NCBI GenBank assembly: GCA_016288655.1
Contig: JAEEKX010000039.1
Span: 1 to 64,000, forward strand
DNA: 64,000 nucleotides
Source of the DNA: Bacteroidales bacterium
Lineage (GTDB): Bacteria > Bacteroidota > Bacteroidia > Bacteroidales > WCHB1-69
Direction: 5' to 3'
In this document: piece by piece, positions 40,829-49,739 of the stretch
Position numbering within the stretch: position 1 is the first letter of the stretch
Layout of the letters: the number at the start of each line of letters is the position of its first letter
The notes under the pieces: model-generated
Databases searched by the model: none
What the model saw: the letters and a program-made list of their open reading frames with translations, nothing else
Told to the model about the DNA's origin: nothing
Translations under genes and position numbers: made by a program

Positions 40829-42334
40829 TTAGCCGCAGTAGAAATACTCGTGGACGATCTGCAGCATGAGGTCGGGGTTCTTCTCAATGCGTTTGCGGAT
40901 GTCGGCGTCGTCGAAGGACTTGAGTTGCTTGACAATGTCGTCAATCATGTCGGAGTTGAAAACACCGTATTTCTCGAAGATGCTGCGGTGGGCGGAGAGT
41001 TGGTCGGCCGACTCAGAGCAGGAGGCGGGCAGTTGGGCGAGGGACTCCAGTTTGGCCTTGTTCTCGGCCTTGTGGATGTTGACATCGACGTAAGTCTTCT
41101 CGGCGAGTTCGAGGGGCTTTTCCATCTCGAAGCCGTGACGGGCGGCGACGACGAGGCCGGCGAGCAGCAAGTAGATGTCGGCGGAACCGTCGGGGCAGCG
41201 GAACTCCACAGTCTGCTTCTGGGAGTGATCGACGTTGTTGGGTTTCTCATTGGGGTTGGCCATGGCGACCATGTCGGTGGCACTGGTCCAGCCGAGGGGT
41301 ACGCGCACGAGCACGGAGCGGTTGCGGTCGCCCCAGCAGATGGAGGTGGGAGCTTCCTGGTGCGGCACAAGGCGGAAGTAGGAGGTCGGGTTGGTGTTGC
41401 CGAAGGCGGTGAGCGAAGAGGCGCAGGTCATGTAACCGGCGATAGCGTTCTTGGCAATGGAGTTGAGTTTGCCCTTGGTGACCATCTGGTTCTTGCCGTT
41501 CTTCACAATGCGGGTGTGGATGTGGAGGCCGCTGCCCGCCTTGCCCGCAGTGATCTTCGGGGCGAAGGTGACATCGAGACCGTACTGGTAGGCCAGGTTG
41601 CGGATGATCCACTTGGCGAGCACGAGTTGGTCGGCGGCGTCCTGGACGTCGGTGACGAGGAACTCGATTTCGTTCTGCTCATAGATCTTGTCTTCGAGGG
41701 TGAAGTTGCCCACTTCGGAGTGGCCGTACTTGATGAGGCCGCCGACCTTGGCGATGTTGAGCATGCATTCTGTGCGGAACTGTTCGAACTTGGTGAAGGG
41801 TGTGGACTCGTGATAGCCCTTCTGGTCGGGGGTGAGGTAGAGGTCCTCCTTGTCACCGATGACGTAGTACTCAAGTTCGCCCATGGCCTGGAAGTCAAAG
41901 CCGGTGACTTGGTGGAAGGAGGCAGCGGCTTTGCGGAGGATGTACTCGGGAGAGTTCTCCATGGGCTGTCCGTCCTTATTGAAGTAAGAACAGAGGAAGG
42001 AGAGGGTGGGGATTTCGGCGAAAGGATCGACGAAGGCGGTGCGGAAGCGCGGGATGACGTACATGTCGCTGGAGCCGGCATGGATGAAGGCGGGGAAGAT
42101 GTTGGAGCCGTCAACGCGTTCGCCGCAGGAGAGGATCTGTTCGAGATAGTCGTGGTCGTTGAGTACGAAGTTCAAGGTCTTGAGACGTCCGTCGCCCGCC
42201 ACGTAGCGGAAATTCACCATCTGGATGCCTTTTTCTTCCACAAAGCGGATCATGTCGGCTTTGGTGAAATCCTTGGGGCTTTTCTTGAGGAAGTTGACCA
42301 CCTCATTCATGTTCATTACCTGTTCTTCTTTCAT
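40829..42334 (-). CDS. glnA: glutamine synthetase
   Basis: The 501-residue protein carries glutamine synthetase landmarks: an N-terminal beta-grasp region with SSDMYVIPR, the metal-binding GELEYY, the ATP/ammonium-site AGKAGSGLHIHTRI, the glutamate-binding RNRSVLVRVP and the final VEFRCPDGSADIYLLLAG. Length and motif order fit the type I family rather than the longer type III enzyme also found in this phylum. It makes glutamine from glutamate, ammonia and ATP. The C-terminal SGTMDNLYDP-like adenylylation loop is not evident. It sits 3 bp after a lipoprotein gene and 28 bp before a small membrane protein gene. I use the ORF-track start MKEEQVMNMNEVV; MNMNEVV six codons later is an alternative. 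Confidence 0.92.
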   Translation of the reverse strand: MKEEQVMNMNEVVNFLKKSPKDFTKADMIRFVEEKGIQMVNFRYVAGDGRLKTLNFVLNDHDYLEQILSCGERVDGSNIFPAFIHAGSSDMYVIPRFRTAFVDPFAEIPTLSFLCSYFNKDGQPMENSPEYILRKAAASFHQVTGFDFQAMGELEYYVIGDKEDLYLTPDQKGYHESTPFTKFEQFRTECMLNIAKVGGLIKYGHSEVGNFTLEDKIYEQNEIEFLVTDVQDAADQLVLAKWIIRNLAYQYGLDVTFAPKITAGKAGSGLHIHTRIVKNGKNQMVTKGKLNSIAKNAIAGYMTCASSLTAFGNTNPTSYFRLVPHQEAPTSICWGDRNRSVLVRVPLGWTSATDMVAMANPNEKPNNVDHSQKQTVEFRCPDGSADIYLLLAGLVVAARHGFEMEKPLELAEKTYVDVNIHKAENKAKLESLAQLPASCSESADQLSAHRSIFEKYGVFNSDMIDDIVKQLKSFDDADIRKRIEKNPDLMLQIVHEYFYCG

Positions 42335-42337
42335 AAT

Positions 42338-43288
42338 TTACAGATTTATAATGTTATTGAAATAATTTCTGATCTTCATCTGGAGGAAGCGGGTGTTGCC
42401 AGAATAGTTCTCCACCTGCGGTTCCTGACTGCTGCTCATGAGGATGATGCCTGCCTCGTCGTTCTGCACGAAACGGGAGAGGTCGAGTGTGACGACAGGG
42501 TTCATCTGATAGTCCTCCACATCGACCTGACGGAAGTTGTCGGAAGCGGTGAGCGTGAGAAAGATGATGTTGTTCTCTTCGCAATAGGGGGCGAGGTCGT
42601 TGATGACATCGAACCAGGTGTCGGGCAGGTTCTCCGTAGTGGTGTAAAGCACCGCCAACTGGTATTCGGGACCTTCGGAGAGCGTCATGGGACTGCACTC
42701 GAAAAGGCCGGAGGTGCCCACGAGGTATCGGTCAACGGCATAGATGTCACACTGGCGCTGGGTAGTGTCGCGGAAGTCGGGGCGTTTTTCATAATGCTTA
42801 TATACAAGGAACGCGCCGGAGGCGTCGCGGGTCCAACTCCACTTTTCGGATTCGATGATGGCGCCGGTAGAGGCGAGGTCAACGGCTACGGGCACGACGT
42901 CGCGCACATGTTCCCCAACCGCAATGACCAAGTAGGTCCAGTCACCGTCATCGGAACGCACCATCCACAACTCTTGGTTGGAGGTCAGCGGTTCGCGGTA
43001 GAGCAAGCTCCACTCTTGCGGCAGCTGGCTGGCCAAATGCACATGCACCCCCTCATACTGTTGTGCCCGCTTGAGAAATTCCGTCAGAAAACCGGAAGGA
43101 AGCGGATAGGTCTGCACATCCGAAGGGACCAGACTGAGTGAATCAGGTATGGTGCTTATCGGGCAGGTGTCCGGTTTCTCCATAACCACCAGGGCCTCCT
43201 TTTCCTCCCGCTTACAAGCAGTTGCCAGCAGAAGGAACGCCACTCCGAGAAGGGTCAATACCTGTATTGTTTTTCTCATTCGAATCAT
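42338..43288 (-). CDS. lipoprotein of unknown function
   Basis: The 316-residue protein has a lipoprotein signal: MRKTIQVLTLLGVAFLLLATAC, with LATAC as a good lipobox and KREEKEA after the cysteine. The ATG at 43288 adds three residues; the one at 43279 fits a compact signal as well. The mature domain is mixed alpha/beta with no motif I recognise. It includes WSLLYREPLTSNQELWMVRSDDGDW and an acidic patch around DLAPYCEENNI. The absence of positive charge at +2 (Lys then Arg) gives no clear sorting rule. It is separated from glnA by 3 bp and is read from a -7 box that overlaps the end of dxs. Confidence 0.8.
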   Translation of the reverse strand: MIRMRKTIQVLTLLGVAFLLLATACKREEKEALVVMEKPDTCPISTIPDSLSLVPSDVQTYPLPSGFLTEFLKRAQQYEGVHVHLASQLPQEWSLLYREPLTSNQELWMVRSDDGDWTYLVIAVGEHVRDVVPVAVDLASTGAIIESEKWSWTRDASGAFLVYKHYEKRPDFRDTTQRQCDIYAVDRYLVGTSGLFECSPMTLSEGPEYQLAVLYTTTENLPDTWFDVINDLAPYCEENNIIFLTLTASDNFRQVDVEDYQMNPVVTLDLSRFVQNDEAGIILMSSSQEPQVENYSGNTRFLQMKIRNYFNNIINL

Positions 43289-43302
43289 TTTCTATCAGGG
43301 GG

Positions 43303-43310
43303 CAAAGATA
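43303..43310 (-). promoter_or_regulatory. -7 promoter box for the lipoprotein-glnA unit
   Basis: The minus strand reads TATCTTTG followed by CCCCC, a full -7 match, 15 bp upstream of the ATG at 43288 and 9 bp past the dxs stop. It would allow glnA to be transcribed independently of the dxs operon. Confidence 0.55.
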
Positions 43311-43318
43311 CACAATTT

Positions 43319-45244
43319 TTATTTATTCTGAGTGGCTGTGAAAAAATCGGCATGGGCGGCCTTCGCGATGCGGTCAGCCATCTGTTCGGGGGTGAAACCA
43401 GATTCGGCATACAAAGAAGGAATATCGCCATGTTCCACAAAACGTCGGTCGATGGCAATGGGCACGACAGGAATGGAACCGCGGATAGAGACGAACTCGG
43501 AGACAGCCGAGAAGAGGCCACCCTGTTCGATTCCATCTTCAATAGTTACGATAACTTTGTGTTTTTCAATAATTTGAGAAAGCATTTCCGTATCCAACGG
43601 CGCCAAAAAGCGCATATCCACATGGGTGGCGTCGATGCCCTGTTCGTGGAGCAGGTCGAGGGCACGTGCGGCATTGTTGCCGAGCGGACCGAGGGAGAGC
43701 ACGGCCACCTGACTGCCTTCACGCAGCAGCTGAGCACTTCCTATCGGAATCTCCTCCATCGGCAGGCGCCACTCGGCGTGCACTCCCCTCCCCCGCGGAT
43801 AACGGATGGCGAAGGGCAGCTCGCGATGGCGGTAGGCGGTGAACATGAGATTGCGCAAAGAGATCTCATCCATAGGCGATGCAATGACGAGGTTGGGGAC
43901 AGCGCGCAGAAAGGCGAGGTCGAAAAGCCCGTGGTGCGTGGCGCCGTCCTCCCCTACCAACCCGGCGCGGTCGAGGCAAAAGACGACGGGCAGTTTCTGC
44001 AGGGCCACGTCGTGAATAACCTGATCATAAGCACGTTGGAAGAAGGAGGAGTAAATATTGCAAAAAGGGATCATGCCCTGGGCGGCGAGACCGGCAGCGA
44101 AGGTGACGGCATGTTGCTCGGCAATGCCGACGTCGAAAACGCGGTCGGGCAGTTCCTTGGCCATGATGGTGAGGGAGCAGCCGGTGGCCATGGCTGGCGT
44201 GATGCCGACAACGCGCTCGTCTTGGCGGGCCAATTCGAGGATGGTTTCCCCGAAAACGTCCTGATATTTTGGAGGTTGCCCAGCGACAGGAGTTTCGATG
44301 CGCTCACCCGTGTCGGGGTCGAACTTGCCGGGGGCGTGATAGACGGTCTGGTTCTTCTCCGCCAGGTGGAGACCCTTGCCTTTCACGGTGATGGCGTGCA
44401 GGAGGCGGGCACCCGGAATGGTGCGCAGGTCGCGCAGCACCTTGACAAGGTACTCGACATTGTGTCCATCCACGGGACCGAAGTAGCGGAACCCCATGGA
44501 TTGGAAGAGGTTGCTGCCACGCAACAACGTACCCTTGATGGCGTTTCCGAGTTTGCTGAAAGCTCTCAGAATCTTATTATGGATGGGGCGGCGGGAGGAG
44601 AAGAAGTTCCAGATTCGGTTCTTCGCGCGATTGTAGCCAGGAGAAGAGGTGATGTTGAGCAGTTGACGGCTGACAGCCCCGACGTTCTTGTCGATGGCTA
44701 TCTTATTGTCGTTGAGGATGACCAGGATATTGGCCTGGGTTTCGGCGGCGTGGTTGAGGGCCTCGAAGGCCATGCCCCCGCCGATGGAGCCGTCGCCGAT
44801 GACGGCAATGTAGTTGCGCTTTTCGTCGCCGGAGAGTTTGCCGGCCACCGCCATGCCGAGAACGGCGGAGATGGAGGTGGAGGAGTGCCCCGTGCCGAAA
44901 GCGTCGTACTCGCTCTCCGACATTTTCGGAAAACCGCTGATACCTTGATACTTGCGGTTGGTATGAAATTGTTCTTTCCGGCCGGTGAGGATCTTGTGGG
45001 CATACGCTTGGTGCCCGACGTCCCAGACCAATTTGTCGTTGGGGGTATCGAAGACGTAGTGGATGGCTACGGCGAGTTCAACGGCGCCGAGGGAAGAGCC
45101 GAGGTGCCCCGGGTTTTCAGCGGTTTCGGAGATGATATAGTCGCGGATTTCCGCACACAGCATGGGCAGTTCCGAAACTTTGAGTTTGCGGAGGTCTTCG
45201 GGGGTATTGATGCGTGACAAGAAGGTGTATTTACTCGTTCGCAT
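43319..45244 (-). CDS. dxs: 1-deoxy-D-xylulose-5-phosphate synthase
   Basis: The 641-residue enzyme (start MRTSKYTFLSRINTPEDLRKL; the 28 earlier residues in the track lie within the glycosyltransferase gene) shows the full DXS layout. Thiamine diphosphate-binding GDGSIGGGMAFEALNHAAE plus NDNK, the substrate region GHSSTSISAVLGMA, the transketolase-like middle domain with FCNIYSSFFQRAYDQVIHDV and DRAGLVGEDGATHHG, and a C-terminal domain with VTIEDGIEQGG are all present. It condenses pyruvate and glyceraldehyde 3-phosphate as the first step of the MEP isoprenoid pathway. Its start overlaps the 3' end of the glycosyltransferase gene by 14 bp, implying a shared transcript. Confidence 0.95.
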   Translation of the reverse strand: MRTSKYTFLSRINTPEDLRKLKVSELPMLCAEIRDYIISETAENPGHLGSSLGAVELAVAIHYVFDTPNDKLVWDVGHQAYAHKILTGRKEQFHTNRKYQGISGFPKMSESEYDAFGTGHSSTSISAVLGMAVAGKLSGDEKRNYIAVIGDGSIGGGMAFEALNHAAETQANILVILNDNKIAIDKNVGAVSRQLLNITSSPGYNRAKNRIWNFFSSRRPIHNKILRAFSKLGNAIKGTLLRGSNLFQSMGFRYFGPVDGHNVEYLVKVLRDLRTIPGARLLHAITVKGKGLHLAEKNQTVYHAPGKFDPDTGERIETPVAGQPPKYQDVFGETILELARQDERVVGITPAMATGCSLTIMAKELPDRVFDVGIAEQHAVTFAAGLAAQGMIPFCNIYSSFFQRAYDQVIHDVALQKLPVVFCLDRAGLVGEDGATHHGLFDLAFLRAVPNLVIASPMDEISLRNLMFTAYRHRELPFAIRYPRGRGVHAEWRLPMEEIPIGSAQLLREGSQVAVLSLGPLGNNAARALDLLHEQGIDATHVDMRFLAPLDTEMLSQIIEKHKVIVTIEDGIEQGGLFSAVSEFVSIRGSIPVVPIAIDRRFVEHGDIPSLYAESGFTPEQMADRIAKAAHADFFTATQNK

Positions 45245-46448
45245 GGTTGAGCAGGGAGTTGTAGAATTGGATGAGATCTTGCGTGATGACCTCGTTGTTA
45301 TGGTCGAGCGCGATGAGGTTGCGGGCATTTTCTCCGATGAAAGAACAGATGTCAGGAGCGTGGACGCACTTGGCGATGGCCTCTACAAACTGCTCGGGCG
45401 TGTTGGCGATGAGGATGTTCTTGCCATCCTCCACGGCGATGCCTTCCGCGCCGATCGTAGTGGTGATGACGGTCTTGCCTAACGCCATCCCTTCGATGAT
45501 CTTCACGCGGATGCCACTGCCCGACAGGAGCGGCACCACCATGACATCCTTGGAGAGCATGAAGTCGTTGGCGGACTCCACCTCGCCGACGACGATGACA
45601 TTCTTGTCGTGGCGGGAGGTGAGGGTGGCGGGGGTTCCGCGGCCTGCAATGGTGAAGGTGAGGTCGGGAAAACGCTCCAGAACCAACGGCCACACTTCAT
45701 CGAGGAAGAACTCCAGCCCTTCGATGTTGGGGCGCCAGTTCATGCTGCCCACATAGAAGAGTTCGGGAGTCGCCGACGGCATGTAGTTCTCATCTTCGGG
45801 GTAGTCGTCGGGATCGACGCCGAAGGGAAGAATGGTGCCGGGGACATCGCCATAGCAATCCGCAAAGAACTGATAATCAGGTTCGGAGATGGCGGCAAAG
45901 GCATCTATTTGAGAACCCAATCCGCACTCGAAACGCTCCAATTGGTTGGCAAGGCATTTGATAGCCCACTTCCTCGGCCAAAATCTCTCGTGACGGGCCA
46001 TCCTCTGCCAGATCTGGTGCTCGATGTTGTGGGTGCGCAAGACTATTTTCGCCTTGGAATACTGACGGATGACGGGGATGTATGAGGCGGTGAAAACGGA
46101 TTCGAGTTGTACGATGTCAAAAGTCTCCTGCTGGAGGATGGCGGCCAATTTTTTGGCGAAGGCCTTGGAGTAAAAACGGGAGATTTGGTAGGAGCGGCGG
46201 GTGAAAAGACTTTTGAAGGCGGCGAAAAACGAGGGGGTGGTATCCACATAAACCGACTCGAAGTTCACGGCGGAGCGATAGCCGGTGGTATTCACGGCCG
46301 CGCTGACGGCATGTTTCGGAGTCTCCATGGCCAAGACACGCACACTGTGGCCCGCCTTGAGCAGCCCCTGCGTCACGTTGTTCATGGCAATCGCCCCGCC
46401 ATCGGAGGGCGGAAACGGCGGTTTATGACAGAGTTGGAGTATTTTCAT
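45231..46448 (-). CDS. glycosyltransferase, GT4 family
   Basis: The 405-residue protein has the GT-B fold of GT4 enzymes. The N-terminal LCHKPPFPPSDGGAIAMNNV is the typical donor/acceptor loop with a DGG motif, YVGSMNWRPNIEGL opens the C-terminal domain, and GSGIRVKIIEGMALGKTVITT carries the nucleotide-sugar-binding EGMA of the EX7E motif. It transfers an activated sugar to an acceptor that cannot be deduced. Its place among envelope genes (LptF/G permease upstream, dxs downstream) suggests a role in lipopolysaccharide or surface-glycan synthesis. Overlaps of 26 bp with the permease gene and 14 bp with dxs show tight coupling. No signal peptide or transmembrane helix is seen. Confidence 0.88.
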   Translation of the reverse strand: MKILQLCHKPPFPPSDGGAIAMNNVTQGLLKAGHSVRVLAMETPKHAVSAAVNTTGYRSAVNFESVYVDTTPSFFAAFKSLFTRRSYQISRFYSKAFAKKLAAILQQETFDIVQLESVFTASYIPVIRQYSKAKIVLRTHNIEHQIWQRMARHERFWPRKWAIKCLANQLERFECGLGSQIDAFAAISEPDYQFFADCYGDVPGTILPFGVDPDDYPEDENYMPSATPELFYVGSMNWRPNIEGLEFFLDEVWPLVLERFPDLTFTIAGRGTPATLTSRHDKNVIVVGEVESANDFMLSKDVMVVPLLSGSGIRVKIIEGMALGKTVITTTIGAEGIAVEDGKNILIANTPEQFVEAIAKCVHAPDICSFIGENARNLIALDHNNEVITQDLIQFYNSLLNHANE

Positions 46449-47934
46449 TTTTGTTTTTTAGGAATATTTTTTTGAAAAAAAGTCTGACCTTCGCAAAAAA
46501 ATGAGTGTAGGTGTCGGGGGAAAGAATAGCGGAATCATTTGTCGCCTTGTAAGTTAGGAAGATACAGATGGGAATAGTGATGAAAGTGGAGAACCACATG
46601 CCCGCCCAGACAGGCCACTCGCCCGACTTAGCGACTTTTTCCCCGAAAATGGAGATGACGAAGTAGAATGCGAAGAATACCACGGTGATAACCAGGGGAA
46701 TACCAATACCTCCCTTGCGGATAATCGTGCCTAGCGGCGCGCCGATGAAGAAGAAAAGCAGGCAAGCGAAGGGCAGCACCATCCGCTGGTGATACTCCAT
46801 CATGCTCTCCCGAATCTCCCGCGCCCGGAGGTCGGACAGGATGTCAACGTGAGGCAGGCAGCCGATGGTGTTGGAGGCCTTGTTGACAGCACGAAAGGCC
46901 ACCTGATCTTTCCACTCCGGCGGAAGATTCTTCCACTGGTACGAAATCCCAGAAGAGGAGGGAAGATCAAAAGAGAGGTCGCGAGCCATGGCCTCCTTGA
47001 AAAAATTGGACTCATATTTCATATAAACCCCCTCCGATATATCCTTCATCTCCTGCTCCTTCTCTCGAACTAAATCCATTATCTTATTCATTTTCAAAGA
47101 TTTACTATTATCCTTGAAAAAACTCTCATCCGCATCCTGCATCTGGAAAGAGGAGATGTCCATCTTCATATATTGCTGATCAAAATGGGCAAAGAAATAG
47201 GGATAGGAGGCATTACGACTGTTCTGACTTCGTCCTTCATCCCATAAAAAACCATCATAGAGGTTGAAAATGAAGTACTTCTTATCGGGGGAAATCGTCA
47301 TCTTTCCGCGATGGGCATAAGTGCCGGAGAGGTTGCCGAAATGACGGGTGTGGTCATAGATAAGCACATCCTCGATGTTTTCGTTGTCGCGATGCTTCTT
47401 GCCGATACGGATAACGTAACCGTCAATGCCATCGTAAAATACGCCTTCGTCGATACTGAGCGTGGGCTTTTGTTGAACGATCTCATACATCATCGATCGC
47501 CACTTCACGTATGCGGCGGGCACCACGTTGTCGGAAAACCAGAAGGAGAAAAGTCCTACGAACAAAGCGATGAATGCCAGCGGTTTCATCAAACTGAGCA
47601 CTGAAATTCCCGCCGACTTGAGCGCCACAATCTCGTACTTTTCACCCAAATTTCCGAATGCCATCAACGAGGAGAGCAACACGGCGAGAGCCAAGGCGAG
47701 GGAAACGAAGGTGGCGGAAACATAGAAAAGCAACTGAAGAATCAGATACCATTCCAACCCTTTTCCCACCAGATCGTCAACGTATTTCCAGAGGAACTGC
47801 ATGTCGATGATCAACAGGGCAAGAAAAAAGGTCAAGGCAAACGGACCCACGAATTTCTTGACCAAGTATCGGTAGATGATCTTGGAGAAAGAGAACTCTA
47901 ACAGATGATGATTGGCCTTGGGTCGAGGTTTCAC
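46423..47934 (-). CDS. LptF/LptG-type permease (lipopolysaccharide export)
   Basis: The 503-residue membrane protein has three N-terminal helices (about 33-55, 70-95, 112-135), a large central periplasmic region (about 140-380) and three C-terminal helices (about 390-480). This is the YjgP/YjgQ arrangement. The start of the first helix, FVGPFALTFFLALLIIDMQFLWKYVDDLVGKGL, and LSSLMAFGNLGEKYEIVALKSAGIS (a coupling-helix region) are very typical. With LptB it would extract lipopolysaccharide from the inner membrane. Bacteroidota versions are longer than the enterobacterial ones because of the periplasmic insert. It follows the transketolase half by 9 bp and overlaps the glycosyltransferase by 26 bp. 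Confidence 0.9.
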   Translation of the reverse strand: MKPRPKANHHLLEFSFSKIIYRYLVKKFVGPFALTFFLALLIIDMQFLWKYVDDLVGKGLEWYLILQLLFYVSATFVSLALALAVLLSSLMAFGNLGEKYEIVALKSAGISVLSLMKPLAFIALFVGLFSFWFSDNVVPAAYVKWRSMMYEIVQQKPTLSIDEGVFYDGIDGYVIRIGKKHRDNENIEDVLIYDHTRHFGNLSGTYAHRGKMTISPDKKYFIFNLYDGFLWDEGRSQNSRNASYPYFFAHFDQQYMKMDISSFQMQDADESFFKDNSKSLKMNKIMDLVREKEQEMKDISEGVYMKYESNFFKEAMARDLSFDLPSSSGISYQWKNLPPEWKDQVAFRAVNKASNTIGCLPHVDILSDLRAREIRESMMEYHQRMVLPFACLLFFFIGAPLGTIIRKGGIGIPLVITVVFFAFYFVISIFGEKVAKSGEWPVWAGMWFSTFITIPICIFLTYKATNDSAILSPDTYTHFFAKVRLFFKKIFLKNKNENTPTLS

Positions 47935-47943
47935 GGCTGGAAA

Positions 47944-48792
47944 TTAGAAATCGCCTAAGGAGGTGACGGGCAGTTGTTCGAGTGCGCTGGCGGCTTGTTC
48001 CGCATTGGGGGGCGTGCCGTGCCATTTGTGGGTGCCCATCATGAAATCGACGCCCATGCCCATTTCGCTCTTCATGACGATGGCGACGGGCTTGCCCTGT
48101 CCTGTCTTTGATTTTGCAACTTCAAGAGTATCAACAACTTGTTGCATGTCATTACCATCCATTTCAAGAACGGTCCACTGGAAAGACTCCAATTTGTCGC
48201 GGAGAGAGCCGAGCGGCATGACGTCGTCGGTGGAGCCGTCAATCTGCTTTTTGTTATGGTCGATGATGGCGATGAGGTTGTCGGTATGTTTGCCGCCGGC
48301 GAACATGAAGGCCTCCCAGACCTGACCCTCTTCAAGTTCGCCGTCGCCGGTGAGCACGAAGACACGGTGATCGTCGTGGTTGGCTTTCTTGGCGATGGCT
48401 GCGCCGATGGCGACGGAGAGGCCCTGTCCGAGGGAGCCGGAAGCGATACGCAGGCCCGGCAGATGCTCCACCGGGGTAGGATGTCCCTGCAGGCGGGTGC
48501 CGAGTTTGCGGAAGGTGGCCAGTTCGCTCACGGGAAAGTAACCGCGGCGGGCCATGATGCTGTAAAGCATGGGGGAGATATGTCCGTTGGAGAGGAAGAA
48601 CATGTCCTCTCCCCTACCCTCGCGGGTAAAGTTGGCGGGATCGATATCCATAACGTTGAAATAGAGCGCGGTGACCAGGTCCGTGCAGCCCAGCGAGCCG
48701 CCAGGATGCCCCGACTTGGCGTTGAAGACCATGCGAATAATGTCGCGGCGCACTTGCGCTGCAATCTCTTTTAACTGTTCTACCGTTTTCAT
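47944..48792 (-). CDS. transketolase, N-terminal (thiamine diphosphate-binding) subunit
   Basis: The protein (282 residues from MKTVEQLKEIAAQVRRDIIRM) corresponds to the first half of transketolase only. It has HPGGSLGCTDLVTALYF, GHISPMLYSIMARRG, the TPP/metal motif GDGELEEGQVWEAF with IDHNKKQIDG, and an end of GTPPNAEQAASALEQL. Split transketolases are made as N- and C-terminal subunits by many bacteria, including members of this phylum, but their genes normally touch. Here the neighbours are an unknown protein and the LptF/G permease, and no C-terminal half (pyrimidine domain) lies in the window. The long upstream extension in the track is a frame artefact. The native activity would be two-carbon ketol transfer in the pentose phosphate pathway, if a partner exists. 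Confidence 0.9.
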   Translation of the reverse strand: MKTVEQLKEIAAQVRRDIIRMVFNAKSGHPGGSLGCTDLVTALYFNVMDIDPANFTREGRGEDMFFLSNGHISPMLYSIMARRGYFPVSELATFRKLGTRLQGHPTPVEHLPGLRIASGSLGQGLSVAIGAAIAKKANHDDHRVFVLTGDGELEEGQVWEAFMFAGGKHTDNLIAIIDHNKKQIDGSTDDVMPLGSLRDKLESFQWTVLEMDGNDMQQVVDTLEVAKSKTGQGKPVAIVMKSEMGMGVDFMMGTHKWHGTPPNAEQAASALEQLPVTSLGDF

Positions 48793-48815
48793 TTTCAGGT
48801 AATTATGGATAAAAA

Positions 48816-49337
48816 TTACTTTGTTTGTGCCAAAGAGGCCAATTCGTCTTCCAATTGGAGCAGGAAGTATGCGCCGGATGCGGCCACCAGTTCGAGGTGG
48901 GGAAGATAGTAGAAGTCTTTGGAAATCTCCACGTCGCCGCGGACGAGACCGGCGTTGGTCAACATGAAGCGCATCACGCACTTGTTCTTCTCATTCACCC
49001 AGCCCCATTGGTTTTTCCAGAGGGCCAACTGTTTGAAAGAGATGAGGACGCCATCGAGGGCGAAACTCATCTGGCCGTGGAGGTCGAGTAGCACGGTGGC
49101 CACGTCGCTCTGGTCGGACTCCCGACGGAGCGTGACGTAGGGGAAGAAGAAGCCCTGACGCTTGATGGTGTAGGAGCCGTCGATGGTCTCGAGGCGGGCA
49201 AGCGAACCCTGACCGTGAATCAGGTCGATGGTGGCAAAAATGCCGTCATCCGAGACGATTTGATAGAACTTCTTGGTGACATCCGGCTTGACCAACTGCA
49301 AACCCGAAGTTTGACTTTCTGTAATCTTTTGGAACAT
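48816..49337 (-). CDS. conserved-looking protein of unknown function (beta-rich, LURP-one-like?)
   Basis: The 173-residue protein has no signal peptide and no clear transmembrane segment. It reads as a run of short beta strands, for example FATIDLIHGQGSLARL, GSYTIKRQGFFFPYVTLRR and VATVLLDLHGQMSFAL, then a helix ending LASLAQTK. A strand pattern with a central FKQLALWKNQWGWV resembles the tubby/LURP-one-like beta-barrel fold, but this is a weak impression. It lies between the HIT-protein gene (3-bp gap) and the transketolase half (23-bp gap), so it is part of the same operon and is probably translated. The codon pattern is like its neighbours. Confidence 0.7.
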   Translation of the reverse strand: MFQKITESQTSGLQLVKPDVTKKFYQIVSDDGIFATIDLIHGQGSLARLETIDGSYTIKRQGFFFPYVTLRRESDQSDVATVLLDLHGQMSFALDGVLISFKQLALWKNQWGWVNEKNKCVMRFMLTNAGLVRGDVEISKDFYYLPHLELVAASGAYFLLQLEDELASLAQTK

Positions 49338-49340
49338 GGT

Positions 49341-49739
49341 TTAATACTGTACGGATTTGGAAATACGTTCAGCGATATCCTTCATTTCATCATCGCTCAA
49401 TTTACACTTGGGATTGGCGAAGTTGAGGTCGCCGACGCGGTTGATCGGGACGAGGTGGATGTGGGTATGAGGCACTTCGATGCCGATGACGGCGATGCCG
49501 ATGCGGAGGCACTCCACATTCTTCTCGATGGCTTTCGCCACCTTTTTGGCGAACACCATCATATCGGCCAACATCTTGTCGTCGAGGTCGAAGATATAGT
49601 CATTCTGCAACTTAGGGACAACGAGGGTGTGGCCCTTGGCGAGGGGGTTGATGTCAAGGAAGGCGAAGAACTGGTCGTCTTCTGCGATTTTGTAGCAGGG
49701 AATTTCGCCCTTGATGATCTTGGTGAAGATGGTATCCAT
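49341..49739 (-). CDS. HIT-family nucleotide hydrolase/transferase
   Basis: This 132-residue protein is a complete histidine-triad protein of HINT/Fhit length. It starts with the family signature MDTIFTKIIKGEIPCYKI and carries the catalytic triad HTHIHLVPI (His-x-His-x-His-xx). Such enzymes split phosphoramidate or dinucleoside bonds of purine nucleotides; exact substrates vary. Its ATG overlaps the greA stop by one base (TAATG again), so the two are co-translated. Signal-free, cytoplasmic. Confidence 0.93.
   Translation of the reverse strand: MDTIFTKIIKGEIPCYKIAEDDQFFAFLDINPLAKGHTLVVPKLQNDYIFDLDDKMLADMMVFAKKVAKAIEKNVECLRIGIAVIGIEVPHTHIHLVPINRVGDLNFANPKCKLSDDEMKDIAERISKSVQY

Noticed and set aside
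40754-43141. 795-residue ORF antisense to glutamine synthetase and the lipoprotein gene
   Set aside because: Spans two genes on the opposite strand with clear family motifs or a lipoprotein signal; shadow composition.
43352-45217. 621-residue ORF antisense to dxs
   Set aside because: Dxs on the minus strand is complete with all TPP motifs; this frame has none.
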